From Micropterus salmoides (Eukaryota > Chordata > Actinopteri > Centrarchiformes > Centrarchidae): a DNA stretch of 64,000 bases. Positions 1 to 12,400 of this stretch are shown piece after piece. The position numbers and the translations under genes are program-made. The DNA is taken from assembly GCF_014851395.1 (NCBI RefSeq), contig NW_024040707.1, positions 3,780,349 through 3,844,348 of the forward strand, written 5' to 3'. The first letter of the stretch is position 1. Every line of letters begins with the position of its first letter. The notes beneath the pieces were generated by a model. It made no database searches and was not told the origin of the DNA. It saw nothing but the letters and a program-made list of their open reading frames with translations.

Positions 1-121
1 ACCATGTTATTGTAGTTAATTAATAAATCCTTCAGACTGAGGTAATGGACTTGGAGACTGGATTTTTTCCATCTGCGCTCTGCTTTCCTGCATTCCCTTT
101 TTAGGCTGCGAATGCTGTCAT

Positions 122-1168
122 TTATCCAGGGTTGCTTACTAGCTTTAGACGTAGGCCTAATTTAGAGGAGCAGTAATATTTAGTGACGACAACAGACATC
201 ATTGAAGTGATCGACCAGATTGTTGGTGTTGGAATCAGACAGGTGTTGGCTTTGGCTCTGAAAGAATGCGCAAAACTTTGAAACACTTTGTTCATTAAAG
301 ATGCGACAACACACGGAGCTTGGTGAGGCGGCATGAGTAAAGGCGAATCGCAGCTAAAAACAATACATCTGTGGTCAGATATGGTCATGTCTACTAATTC
401 CACAGAGGAAATGCTGACACCCAGGGTAAAAACCAAGTCCAGTGTATGACCACGGTTATGTGTTTGCCCTTTGACATGTTGTTTGAAGTTAAAAGAAGTG
501 GCCATATTTAAAAAGTAGTTGCATTAACATTGGTGGGGTCATCAACATGAATATTAAAATCGCCACAAAGAACAATTCTGTCATAATTTAAAACCAGAGT
601 AGATAAAAATTCAGGAAGTTCTGATAAAAATCCTCCAGGGGTTTTGGGGGGCGATAAATTATAACAAATATGATAGGTTGCAGCCCTCCAACTTTAAGAG
701 TGAGAACTTCAAAGGAGTTAAATTCATCACAGCATACTTGATGACATTTAAAATTTTTCCTATACACGCTCACTAGCCCACCACCACGACCACTGACCCT
801 CGGCTGACTAAAGCAATCATATGAGGCGGACACAGTTCAGCTAGCTGGCTATAGTCATTCATTTGCAACCAGGATTCAGTTAAAAACATAAAATCTAGAT
901 TTGCAGACAAGATAAAATCATTTAAGATAAAAGTCTTACTTGAAAGTGATCTCACATTGAAGAGAGCCATTTTAAATGAGTTTGTTCTGGGTGCTGGAGT
1001 TGGTGCAGTTGTCCTAATCCTTAAGAGATTACTAATATTTCTGTGTGGGATGTGCACATTTCGGTTTACTGGTCTATGCGTGATGATGACAGGAATAGAA
1101 GTCTGTGGAACAGCGCTGGGAGCAGACGGCTTTACATGCCAGCAGGTGGAGACAGTTGTTTGTGGCAT
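122..1168 (-). pseudogene. LINE ORF2 endonuclease region (broken)
   Basis: Three overlapping minus-strand frames (1168-773, 833-588, 505-122) give consecutive parts of an AP-endonuclease-type domain. The catalytic-region landmarks seen are the NVRSL start, TESWL, GGGL, IYRPP and the terminal HTLDLV and SDH blocks. Between about 590 and 505 the frame is lost. The protein nicks target DNA in non-LTR retrotransposition; this copy cannot. Confidence 0.75.
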
Positions 1169-1357
1169 GAGGCAGAGATCTGTTCAGTGAGCGGTGGTGT
1201 GTCCAGGTGTGCTGCATGAATGATTAGTCATTCACGTAAGTCATGTGTGGACCGCACCACATGCTGTATGTGCGCAGCTAACATTTCTGAGCCCCGTTTG
1301 TTTGGGTGAAGTCCGTCTGTCTTAAAAAGAGACATTCTTTTCCAGAAAATATTAAAA

Positions 1358-2202
1358 TTATCCACATAACACACACGGTGAGCGATGTTGGGATCCAGAG
1401 CAGGACTGAGCAGAATCTGCTTCAACGCTGCGTGCGGACTGAGGATGGATTGTGTGAGCTGTTGAGTGTTGTGTTGGAGTAGCAGTAACAGACCTGACAG
1501 AAGGGCTACCCGACGGTGCAGGGTAGAGACATCCTCCGGAGCGTCTGAGCACAGCCTCCTTCAGGATCCTACGTCGGGAAGCGGAGGTTTTTGACCGGGA
1601 TGACGGCCGCCGATCAGGCCCAGCGGCAGACCGGCGGCCCAGTGCAGGAGATGTAGCCGGTGGAGGAGATGCAACAGTGTCGGCAGGCACTGTGCGCCGA
1701 AAGAGATCCGTATCAGGGAGACTCGAAGCCGCAGGTGCATCCGCTGGATGGACCGGAGTGTCGTCAGACAAGGCTGCATAGCGGCTGGAGAGGCCGATGT
1801 GCGGAGGAGAGGTAGCCCCATCTGAGCCTCTCTTGCAGCCACGGACCACCTCTTCAGCCCAGGTTGACTGATGCTTTGGAGTCGAGCAGGATGAAAGCCT
1901 GGGAAGGCTAGAGGGGTCCCAAAACACAGTGTCCTGGATGTTAGCGGTTGCGCTAAGAGAAACAATCTGTTTGGCTTGTACTGAAGCTACATCCATAAAG
2001 CCAGTCAGCAGGGAATCTTTCTCTTTGAGTTCCTCTGAAAGTCGTCGGATGTCTTCCATAAGGTCAGCAATCTTTTTGTTTGCTTACTTAAGGAGTGTGC
2101 AGTCCTCATGGGGCAGAGTTATCTCGGCTTGCATAGTCACCGGAGCTTTGTTGCGATCAGTAGCGTTGATCGCGTTTTTATGGTCATCTATCTTAAAATC
2201 CA
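1358..2202 (-). pseudogene. LINE ORF1 (broken)
   Basis: The longest uninterrupted part is 233 codons (2059-1358), beginning MEDIRRLSEELKEKDSLL, a short coiled-coil-like start followed by Ser/Pro/Arg-rich sequence. An in-frame upstream start at 2202 is separated from it by a single TAA near 2085. The esterase-type C-terminus sits in another frame at 1425-1228. In this clade ORF1 is an RNA-binding/esterase accessory protein for retrotransposition. Non-functional here. Confidence 0.7.
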
Positions 2203-2400
2203 TGTCGGATGACTAAAATCCTTAACCCACGTAAAACTTAAGTTAAAAACTTAAGTTAAAAACTTAAGTTAAAAACTTAAGTTTTAATAAAAACGATATA
2301 AAAAATGTAACGAAAAAGAGTGGATTAAAACTGGATAAGAGTCCGGTTTAAGACGGAGCTTCCGACAGGTGGCTACAGACGCCAACGCATGCGCAGAGTG

Positions 2401-3805
2401 CAGATTACGTCAGCAATTACGTCAGATCTTGACAAGATGATGACAAGATGAATATGGATCGCGTTAGCTGGTGAAGTAATGTGACAAGCCATGTGCAGGA
2501 GACAGTAGTTAAAGATGTCTTGAACCAATCTTCAGGATTGGAATCAGGGCAGATTTTAACATGCTGATAATTTCTTTATTTCCACTGCATATAGGTGTGA
2601 AAATTAGAGTGAGGCAGAGGATTATCAAAATATCCAAAATAGGTGGGGAGCCAGACAGAATAATTAACTTCATCCTAACCTCTCACTTAAAACGGTCAAT
2701 TAGTAGGATATTAGATACCCCGATCACTAGCTACCTTCGCTACAAACATACACCAATAAAAGAAAACCACCAAACACTAATTCAGTCACTCCAAATAAAG
2801 TTGATTATATTCAAAGTCAAACAATAATGCACATAGTAAGCAAACACAAAATCTTTCATTTCCATTAAAGCAATAAAGAACCTTTCAAAATGTATGATTC
2901 ATATACAAAATTAAATGTCCACAATTGAAATGATAAGGAAACAGACTAGTCCTCCAACTTGAGGAGGAGGGGGGTGAGTGGCATGTGTGGATGTGTGGGG
3001 TTAAGGGGAAATCAGGCAGTTAAGGCCATTTGAGTTCTGGTGTGAGAGGGATGAGTGTGTAGGTGTGTGTAGGTGTAGTCCAGTTCAATTGAATTCCACT
3101 GAAGAGAGAATAAGGGTGTGGAGGTGTATGTGGGGTTCATTTCAAAAGCAAAAGGCCCACTCTGACACTGTCCTAACTCTCTCTGCGACAACAGAGTTAA
3201 CGTAAACATCTTTGGGCACACAGTGAGTGGATCCTGAGTCCTGACATCAAGGTTGGGAAAATACTCAGATTCACTCTGACCCTAACAAATCTGGTATTGA
3301 ATCTTTAATCTTACATGTTACTGCCAGGTTCACCTCTTAAAATGGCAAACATTGGCTGATTAACGTTACTTCTGTAAGGGCCAAAAATGAAACTTTTCTC
3401 CATCAGGTCTGTGTCTGTACAGCCAAAGATCATTTGTGCGTAAAGAGCTTCCACTCTGTTACACTGCTGTACAACCACGAATGGACTGTTTCTTTTCCAA
3501 CTATTTTATTCTATTCCAACTAACAGTAGGACGTCAATGTTTTGTAAGTTACCTAAAACCATCAAACTTATTAACAGACCCACCAGAGACTTTAAACCTT
3601 GCTGTAGAAAGTTTGTGGACTCGAGTAGTGACGGGTTTCACAGTGGGTAAAATAATCAAAATGTCAACAGAAACCAAATCACTTCTGCAGCATAATCCTC
3701 TTTTTCACAAATATAGCTTAGCAGAGAGCTTCTTTCTCCACCCTCATGCACAAACTCGTTATGTGTTGGTTTTCGTTTCCTGCCTCCTGCTCTCACCTCC
3801 AGAAA
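2401..3805 (+). other. intron and flank of a decayed CLM-like gene
   Basis: No exon is seen here. Two stretches are clearly homologous to the intron before the last exon of gene E. About 2480-2620 matches 36145-36355 (shared AGGAGACAGTAG, AGGATTGGAATCAGG, GTGTGAAAATTAGAGTG). About 3220-3290 matches 36375-36445 (shared GACATCAAGGTTGG, CTCAGATTCACTCTGACC). This is therefore the 3' intron of a former E-like gene whose upstream exons are missing. The GT-rich stretch near 2960-3080 is low complexity. Confidence 0.6.
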
Positions 3806-4010
3806 TGTACATTACATTTATCTGACGCTTTTTATCCAAAGCAACTTACAATTCCTAATTATATCCGAGATTCCACGTCTCTGGAGTAACTAGGGGGTAA
3901 GTGTGTTGCTCAGGGTCACATTAGTAGATATGTTACTGGGGGGATTGAACCCATGTTTCTCACACCAAAGGAAGCCATCTTATCCACTGCTCCATCACCA
4001 CCCTTAGTTG
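3806..4010 (+). repeat. dispersed teleost repeat ('CGCTTTTTATCCAAAGC' core)
   Basis: Holds the common fish repeat block GACGCTTTTTATCCAAAGC followed by AACTTACAATT, then GGGTCACATTAG and a degenerate GAACCCATG block. Related copies lie at 26170-26350 and 32575-32720 (same strand), and at 35665-35870 and about 57075-57115 (opposite strand). Gene E lacks it at the aligned site, so it inserted in this copy of the intron. Confidence 0.65.
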
Positions 4011-4085
4011 GAGTTAAGGGTGGTGATGGCCTTTCACGGTAGGTCATTCTCTATCTGTCAAATAGTTTGTGTTTTTTGTTTTCAG

Positions 4086-4208
4086 ATTGCCCTCTATGAG
4101 AACTGTCCTCCAGCTTCTACATCTGAATCCACCTACGAGAGCCTCGATCCAGCCAGCAGGGATCAGAACCAGACCTACGCTACACTCACACACACACAAC
4201 ACAAATGA
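4086..4208 (+). pseudogene. last coding exon of an E-like CLM gene, rest missing
   Basis: A good acceptor (TTTGTTTTCAG) precedes 40 codons ending in TGA. They match the last exon of gene E almost residue for residue: ALYENCPPASTSESTYESLD, then QTYATL. STYESL fits the ITIM consensus (S-x-Y-x-x-L), and TYATL is a second YxxL. No leader, V or TM exon is recognisable upstream in the window, where a LINE occupies 1-2400. The remaining exons could lie left of the window, but the intervening LINE and the missing upstream exons favour a gene relic. Confidence 0.65.
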
Positions 4209-5000
4209 TGCTGTTTGTGTCTCACTGAGCACTGCAACTCTGCCATATACTCAGGTATTCAGGTAGATTAACACTTTCTCACCAAGAACCAGTCCACATG
4301 ATCTTTAGCAGGTTTTAAAACTGAAAAAAGCACTTAGACCTACACGTTAGTGGTGGAACTTAAAAAATTAGACCTTCCCCGACTGTCTTGGTTTCGCTAT
4401 AACAGCCTGTGGACAGATGTAAAGGGCTCAGGATCGCTTTTCTGGCTAAATCCAAAGGATGAGATGTTTATACGCTCCCGGTGCCTTCTTTTCTGCTCCC
4501 CTACAGAAACAAATGTGTGAAACATTAGTTTAGAAATAGATGATGAAGTGTGAGCAGCCAGCACCAGGCCAATGTTATATATACATTATATTTATTATTT
4601 TACTCAAAAAATGATTTACCATGTAATATCAATGAAATGATAATTCTTCTAGTAATGCAATATCATGCTGGGCAGCTATCTTTTCTAGTGCATGACAATG
4701 TGTTTTAGTTTATATCTCTTATTTTCTTTTCATTAATTAATGTTCATGTATTTATCTTGTCCTGTGTATACTTTGTGTGTTTTAACAGATGAATAAAGGC
4801 CGATGTGGATTATCAACAAAATAAAGAATGAGCTGTCATGAATCAAGTTGTCCACAGATAACTGAAAAAACAGAGACCACCCAATCTTTCCACTTTGCCC
4901 AGGTATCTGTCAATCCAAATAGATTGGATATCAAGAGACTTTCCGCTTAAATAAATATTTATTTTAATGTCCCCACGTGGACCAAATGACATCAGTGAAC
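4209..5000 (+). other. 3' UTR-like flank of the exon at 4086
   Basis: Follows the stop codon and contains candidate polyadenylation signals (AATAAA within ATGAATAAAGG near 4793 and CAAAATAAAG near 4820). About 4600-4880 is homologous to 29920-30160 downstream of pseudogene D, and 4340-4540 to 40070-40250 downstream of gene E. It is therefore a shared 3' flank of this gene family. Confidence 0.5.
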
Positions 5001-5879
5001 ATCTGAAGTAAAACTGCATTTAAAGAGGAACAGTGCACTGAAGTGACCCTGCCTATATTTGGGACAAGCCTTTAATTCCTTTTGCACAAAACTGAAACTA
5101 CTATGAAACAGTTTATTAATTTCAAACAGAATTGTAACACTTGTAAAAAAAATCTAATATAAAATGTCAAATACACATCATTCATTTGATCTGGCACCGA
5201 CAGACAGCTTATGTGCTTTTATTTCAAAGTAACATCTATTAATTGAAGTTTAACGGTATTTATTTATAAGGACAACACACATTAATCAGCATTACAGTAA
5301 ATGAGCCAGTGTTAGCCTGCTGACTAATTTTCAACTGCAGTCCTTCGGTAAGATGTTTTGAAACCTTAATGATAAAATGTATAGAACAAGTACAAATGCC
5401 TTCATAATAGTACAGTTTTGGATATACCAGTGCAAAGTTACGTATTTTAACAATACTGTAATGCTGAAATAGTCATTAGATTGTTGCATACCTGTTCTAT
5501 TTTCTCAAGGATGAAATTATTGATGCCATTGTAAAGCCACTCAGTCTGGACTGGACTCTCTGTAGTGCCTAGGCCTACTGTCCCAGATCCTTTGTTCCTT
5601 CATCAGTTTGTAGATTATTAACTCAGAGCAAAATTAAAACAGCCCTGGAGGGAGCTTTAACATGCCCATAATCTATTATCAATAAACGATTGCTCAACAA
5701 AGTCTCAACACAAACACAGCTGGATTGAAATCCTTTAGGAGTCTTTGGAATAAACTTGACTTTATCGCCTCCATGAGACTCTAAGAACAGCTCAATGATG
5801 AATCAGTAGATTTTTCAAAATGTACATTTATGTTCTCACAGTCTCATCCGGGTGTTTGGATGGCTGTTTTATTGATTAC

Positions 5880-6090
5880 TGCTGATATTCCCCTGTCGTA
5901 GAAATAATTAAATTTTTACTTACTTGTACTTTACTTGAGTATTTCAATTTTATACTTTTACTCCGCTAACTTTCAGAGGGAAATATTGTGCTTTTTACTC
6001 CACAGCATTTATTTGACTTTGATAGTTGCTTTAAAAAAACAACAACAAATGATATGATGCAGTACTTTACTACTAATTCACTAGCAAAGA
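5880..6090. repeat. dispersed fish repeat (TACTTTTACTCC type)
   Basis: ACTTACTTGTACTTTACTTG and TATACTTTTACTCCGCTAAC are blocks typical of a very common teleost interspersed repeat. The same repeat is at 44460-44625 in copy 2, so it predates the duplication. Confidence 0.55.
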
Positions 6091-6339
6091 CCACACAATC
6101 AACAGGTATGATTAAATGATTTATTGATGATTGAAACAGAAGATGTACGAGGCATGCGGTCGCCGAAGAGACATTCAAAAGCGTTAAGTGCTACAATAAA
6201 GATAACATTGAGGATTGTGTTACAACACACATGAATATGCAGGAAACCTCAAACCCTGCAGTAGAAATATAGATGATTGTGTGTGTGTTGTGTGTGGGTG
6301 TGTTTGTGTGTGTGTTGTGTTTGGAGGAGGGACTCCATC

Positions 6340-6415
6340 ATTTAAAGAAGTTAGAAGTTCCTGGTTTGTCAGTGAAGAAGTCAGAGCGGCAGCAGTAAAC
6401 CATCAGAGCCTCAAC
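6340..6415 (+). promoter_or_regulatory. conserved proximal 5' flank/UTR of gene A
   Basis: The segment TTAGAAGTTCC...GGCAGCAGTAAAC...AGCCTCAAC directly upstream of the ATG is conserved before all four related leader exons (6416, 15783, 47646, 60853). Intron sequence is more variable, so this short block is the best candidate for the core promoter and 5' UTR. No clear TATA box is visible. A TG-rich tract precedes it at about 6279-6325. Confidence 0.4.
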
Positions 6416-6455
6416 ATGAAAGTCCGTCACACTTTGATCTGCTTCTTCTTCCTCT
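6416..6455 (+). CDS. gene A exon 1, signal peptide
   Basis: MKVRHTLICFFFL followed by a phase-1 donor (CTCT|GTGAGT). It is a basic start followed by a hydrophobic core, as in a leader. The first codon of the next exon completes a small residue. Identical to gene B exon 1. Confidence 0.75.
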
Positions 6456-9400
6456 GTGAGTATTCACTTTGGATTTCTGTCTCTCTTATTATTATGTTGG
6501 TCAGTAGTGTCACAGTTTCTCATAAGTCCTTTAAATGGTTAAATATGATGATCAGAGTCCGGTATGAGTCACTTTAATGGATATGTTCACATTTTTTCAA
6601 GTCTGTCCTCATGTGGAATGGAGATTTTACCTCCATGTCTTGCATTGGAATTGCTTCAATAAGGAATCTCTTTGAGAAGCTCTTCCAATGTACATTTGAG
6701 CTTAAAATCTAGTCCAATACAAGTTCTTTATTTTACTTCCTCTAAATAAACTGCACCTAAGGAAGGAAAATGAAGGGCATAATCTTACAAGGTTAGAAGA
6801 GAGTCAAATCCCAACATCGGAGAAGCTGGAACCAGCAACAGTTTGACATTTTGACCTGTGAAATCACTGAAATGATTGATTATGAAAATAGTTGACATCA
6901 ATTGAAAAGTGCAATTTTGTTGCTTTTTGCTGTATTTTATGGTGAAAGAGTTTGTGTGTTCTGTTGCTTCAGCCTGACTGTTGGTGGACTTTGTTGAAGC
7001 TTCACAAGATTTGAAATAACTTCTGTATGAAGTAGATTTTACATGAAGATATCACACAAACAGGAACAAAAGAAAATGCATGGATTTAAGAATTGGATAA
7101 ATAAAAATGTATTTACATCACATTAAATAATTTTTCATAACCTACTGATCACTGTTTACACATCTAACAAATCCTGCTAAAGCTCTGATGTAAATACAGT
7201 CAGTCAGTTCTGTATTGTGATTAAAAGGGAAGAAAGAGTTACAGAATGTTGAAAGTCTCACTGAACTCTTGTGGTTCGTGACTTAAAATCTTACCTTAAA
7301 GTTTTAGTCTACAATATTTATGTTCACATTTTGTCTGGTTCTCCTTTTTAATGCTTTAATGCTTTCAGTATTTCATAGTGTTTTGTTGGAGCTCTGTTAC
7401 TGTCTGTTCTGCTGTATACTCTGATACAGTTTTCCACTTTGGTAGAAATTAATATTAAAATCTAAATGAATGTTATTACTGACATGAAAACCTGGTTCAT
7501 TATTGTTCAAACAGTTGTCCTTTTTTATGGCTCACTGTTATATGAAAAGAGAAAAAGGAAGAAAGAAAGAAAGAGAAAAGAACAAAAATATCAAAAAAAC
7601 ATTACAGCAGCAAAACTACAAAAAAGATACACATTTTATGATCTGGAGGGAATAAGTTACTTTTTATCATTTATATTTGATTTATTGAAACCTTTATTTA
7701 TACAGGGAAGAATAAAGGATGATGGCTAAAAGAAGTACAGGAAAAACAAAACAGTAACATTCACCTGCAGTACCAGTCTGTGATCCTCAGCCACAGACTG
7801 GTTGAACTGGGCAGCTCCCAGTGTGACGTGAAGCAGCAAATGTTGTGATCAGACTGCAGCATCTTACAGGAAGTTCAGACAGTAACTATTGTTGTTCATC
7901 TTTTCAACAGCTCTGCAGGATGGAAACACTGGTCTCACCAATGCCCAGATCCCATCTGTCCATACAGGAACTGAAGGAGGAGATATCAGAGTTAGATGCC
8001 GCTTTTCTTCACCTGGAGTCAGGAAGTTCTTCTGCAAGAGAGAATGTAAACCAGAGGACATCCTCATTGAAACAACTGGTGTCAGAGATCAGAGAGGCAG
8101 ATACAGCATCACATATGAAGGAGGATATTTTATAGATAATGTTTTCGTGAGCATCACACAGCTGACCAAGTCTGACTCAGGACTGTACAGCTGTGGTCTG
8201 GACAGATCAAACATCAGGTTTGAAATCATTGTTGTAGATGGTGAGTTTCTACTGAAAGTCATAAAAATGTTTCTTTCCTGTCTGAAGAAAAGCTTCACTG
8301 TTCACTGGTTGATTCTCATTTAACACCAACAGGCTGATAAAGACACACACTCACACGTTAATTTGAATATTAGTGTACCACACATTCAACTTATTGTTCC
8401 AAGTGATAATAATTTAGAACTGGGCAGCTCCCAGTGTAACTGGGGATCACATTTGAAACTGTAATTATTGTGATCAGACTGCATCATGTTAAGTACAGAT
8501 AGTAACTATTGATTGTTCATCTTTTCAACAGCACTGCTGGATGGAAGTCCTCCTGAAGACAAATCCCTCTATACAAGAGCTGGAGGAAATATTGTAGTTG
8601 AATGCTCCTTTATTTTCTTTGGAAGCAGGAAGTACTTCTGCAAGGAAGAATGTGAAGAGAAAGACATTCTTGTTGAAACAACTGGTTTCACAGCTGAGAG
8701 AGGCAGATACAGCATCAGATATACAGAACGATTTCTTACTGGAGGATCTATGTATGTGAGCATCACACAGCTGACAGAGTCTGACTCAGGACGGTACAGG
8801 TGTGGTCTGGACAGACGTTTATCACCAGATTCCTACTGGGAGTTTGAGATCATTGTCACAGATGGTGAGTTTACATTTAAAGTGGAATGAAAATAACTGA
8901 GAATGAAAATGTTTGTTCATGTCTCTGCAGCTCTGAAGAAAGTTTTTTCACTGACAGCTGCTGATGTTTTAAATTTCCATCACTGTGAACTCTGAGAAAT
9001 CTTCACTTAAAACATGTCCTGGTTTCTCTGTAGTGTCCGAGGTTTTTTGGGGTTTCCAGCTAATAAGTTGGGTTTGCAGCGCGTAGCCTCAGACAAGACC
9101 AAACTCAGTGGAGCCAAATATTGCTGTGGACCCGAGTACAGACAAGCTAGAGAGAGTAGACACTTCTCTGTTTATTCTCTTTTCAAAGACAAAATATAAT
9201 TGTAACTCAATTATTTGCTCAACCCCTCAGCCTGTTTTTATTTTCTATTTAACTCTTTTAACCTTGATTATACACTGCACTGTAACTTTTACTGTCCTGT
9301 TTTACCTTGTTTTTTTTTAAATCCTGTTTTTATTTTCCATATCACCCTTTTCAAAATTATATTTTAATGTGCTTCTTTTTCAATTTCAATTTCAATTTGA

Positions 9401-12400
9401 ATTGCCTTGTTGTTGAAATGTGCTATACAAATACACTTGCCTTGCCTTAAAACAGTTCAGCGGCCACGCAGACACAGCCTGTGTTCTCTCATCAGGATTT
9501 CTGCATGTTTTTGTTGTTCACAGCTCCAACCACTTTAAAACCAACATCAGACCCATCAGCCTCCACACCAACAACAACAACACAGAGTTTAAACGCTCAG
9601 ATTGACGAGCAGCAGACTGGGACAGCATCACGTCAAGGTACATCTACACACTGTTTGATGAAAATCTAAGACTGAAAGCTATGACATGTAATTGTCCTTT
9701 CAGCACCTAGCAAAGCTTCTTAGCCAGTGGCTTTGGAGAAGGTCCCAGTCAAAGCTGTGAAACCAGAATGTGTGTATGTACAATAGATTAGCATGTTTTT
9801 ATGCAAGTACATGAGTTTATTAAAGTGCTTGTTTATCCATTATTGCCAGATATAGCTCCATCAAACACAAATGACATGGCAGCTTAATCCAGATTTATGC
9901 ATCACACTCCAGTTATTATTCCAGATTTGTGCAATGGACCAATCATGAGTCCTGTCTTTTCCTCTCAATGCTCCAATCACAGCTGAGTGAGAACTTGTGC
10001 ATGTTAAACTTTTAGCTTTTCAGAAAAACTAAACAGAGACTCCTCTATGAGAAAAGTTTGGAATGAAAGCTGGTGAAATAGAAGGGATGTGTGTGTATGT
10101 GTGCATCTTTATATACAGACTGTGGGTCTAACATACTGAAGCATTTTCTGCCTTACAAGAATGTACAATAATATTGTTTTGCTGTCTCTAATTGCAGACA
10201 TTGTGCTCCAGAATCAACTTAAGAATGATATTCAAAAATTAATTTGTTTTGTATATCCAGACACCTTGGAGTGTGTTAACACACTGATGCTTTGGCCATT
10301 TATTTACCACAGAAGCTGTGTTTGAATGGTCATTTATTTCTTAAAGGGGCTAAATGTAGTTTTCAGCGGCCACTAGCGGTGCGGGTTTTAGATTAAAACC
10401 AGGTGTGTGCTCGTACACCTGCTCAAATTCATAAGCGAGCAGAATCTGACACAGAGACTGAAACACAGACAGCTTCACACAACATTCTGGAAACTCACAT
10501 AAACTCCCACTGCAACGTGACAGTAATAATTTATCAACTTGAATTTTAACTACTCCATGCTCGTTACATGATGACGCCACACTGACTGCATTTAGCCAAC
10601 ATGATATGTCGGCATTAGCTCGCCTGCCAATAACTATTTCTCTTTCACCAGAGGGTCAGCAATATCAGCAGAGCTAAATATATGATGATAACACAACGGT
10701 TAGTGAGCTGGACTGAATATTATAAATTAGATCGTCACCACACTATATAACAGTTAGGCCGCAGTAAGTAACATTACTCTAGTGAATGGGTCTTCAACTG
10801 TGTTGTTCTGCGCTGCTATGTTGTATTATTGTATATTATGTGGGTCATGGAAGTTAAAGCGACTGAGACAAATGAAGAATGTGTTGGTACCTGAGTATCG
10901 GTAAAAAGGCAATATATCTATATTGAACGTGACGAAGCAAACAGCTGCAGATCCATGCTAACCTAACCCTTCACATGGTATTAGGTACACTGGCCATCAG
11001 AGTTAACAGAAAAACCCAGCGAGTGGATTATTTTTATGTGACAATACAACCCCTTCACCCACAGGCAATAAGAAAGTGATTAGCGTCAGTTAAAAAACTA
11101 CATATAGCTCCTTTAAAGGAAAAATATGACATTTTTGGAAACAAATCCAAAACTTCTTGCCAGAAGTAAAATGAAAAGATACCACTCATATCTGTTTAAT
11201 AAATATGAAGTCACAGCTAGCTGCCGGTTAGCCTATTCATTTCATTTTTGTACAGATTTAACATTTGAGATATATAAATACATAATAGGGCCTAAGCTTT
11301 AAATATACCTGATACTTTTGCACAAAGTCAGGCTAGCTGTTTTCTTCTACTTTCAGTCATTGTGCTTAGCTAAACTAAGTGGCTGCTAGCTGCACTTTCA
11401 TATTTAACACTGCCATACAGACATCAGACTGTTATCATCTTTTCATCTAACTCACAGCACGATAGTGAAAAAAGTGTATTTTCCAATCAGTCAAATTTTT
11501 TCCTTTAAAGATTGAGAGTGAGCATAACTGTTGGTTGGTTGCATGCAGTTAAATATACCTTAAGTATTAATTTAGAACAGTGGCTAAGTTATTGTCTGGA
11601 ACTATGTTGGAAGTGTCCTGTTGGATGACTGCTAGCCAATCAGAAATTTGTATTTTCCATAGACATTGTAAAGTTTGTCCAACTCAAATAGAAACTCACA
11701 TTCAAACTCATTTCAGTGAGAGTTCTGTACATGACATTAAGGAGTGTGTGTCAATGTAAACTTCTTCTCCTCAATCTACTACAGATGTGTGGCTGCCTGT
11801 CGGTCTGACTCTGGCCGTAATGATTGTCCTTTTATTACTGGCTGTGGTGATATACTGCAGGAAGAGGTCTTCTAAACCCAAGGGTGAGGCAAGAGGAAAC
11901 ACACACAGACTGGTAGTCAACCAAACTGAAACTTCCCATTTTCATAGAAAATGTAACAGTTTGTCTCTTTCCATGCAAATTTACTTGAACAGAAATGCTG
12001 TAAATGCACGAAAAGCAGAGACGCACAACGAACAAAATTGAAGCTTAGGAGGACTGACAATCTCACTCCCGACTCGTCACATATTGACGCTTGGTCAAGG
12101 CCCTTTGGCATCGCTTTTTAACACCTTGGGTCCCCCTTTAGTGTCATTTTTAGACGTTTAGGGCTTCGCAGTGAGGTTAGCAACAACAAATATACAACGT
12201 CCGGTAAAGTTAGCAACGATAAATAAGTTGTACGTAATCAAAATAAAACGTTAGTGTTTTGAAACTTTATTTAATCGTGAAATGCTGGAATTTGGTTAGG
12301 TTCAGGCACAAAAAGTATTTGAGTAGGTTTAGGCAATGAAACAAATTGGTTATGGTTAGGAAAAGGGAAAATGGGTCTTGACCATGCAGCCATATGTGTC

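Larger units (their letters stand above)
1..2400 (-). mobile_element. L2/CR1-clade non-LTR retrotransposon, 5' part, decayed
   Basis: The minus strand reads as the 5' half of a LINE entering from the left edge. ORF1 starts near 2202 and runs through 1358, with one in-frame stop near 2085. A frame-shifted segment at 1425-1228 carries DGLHPNKRGSEML, the C-terminal block of the SGNH-type esterase found in ORF1 of CR1/L2 elements. ORF2 follows with pieces of the AP-endonuclease: MALFNVRSLSSKTFILNDFI and FLTESWL near 1020-870, GRGGGLVSVYR near 790, IIYRPPKP near 650, and HTLDLVF with SDHRCIVF near 440-340. Frames shift several times, so the copy is dead. The reverse transcriptase would lie beyond the window. 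The 5' boundary near 2400 is approximate; no TSD was found. Confidence 0.85.

Noticed and set aside
957..1190. Plus-strand frame of 77 codons
   Set aside because: Antisense to the LINE ORF2 start; the minus strand holds the recognisable endonuclease motifs.
6215..6577. Plus-strand frame of 120 codons containing the leader in frame
   Set aside because: The upstream part is a TG-rich flank; the leader ATG at 6416 followed by a consensus donor fits the exon model and the paralog, so no longer N-terminus is supported.
7864..8135. Alternative frames overlapping V1 exon of gene A on both strands
   Set aside because: They are shadows of the V exon; the chosen frame has the Ig cysteines and matching splice phases. 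The same applies at 29366, 33276, 51350 and 51575.
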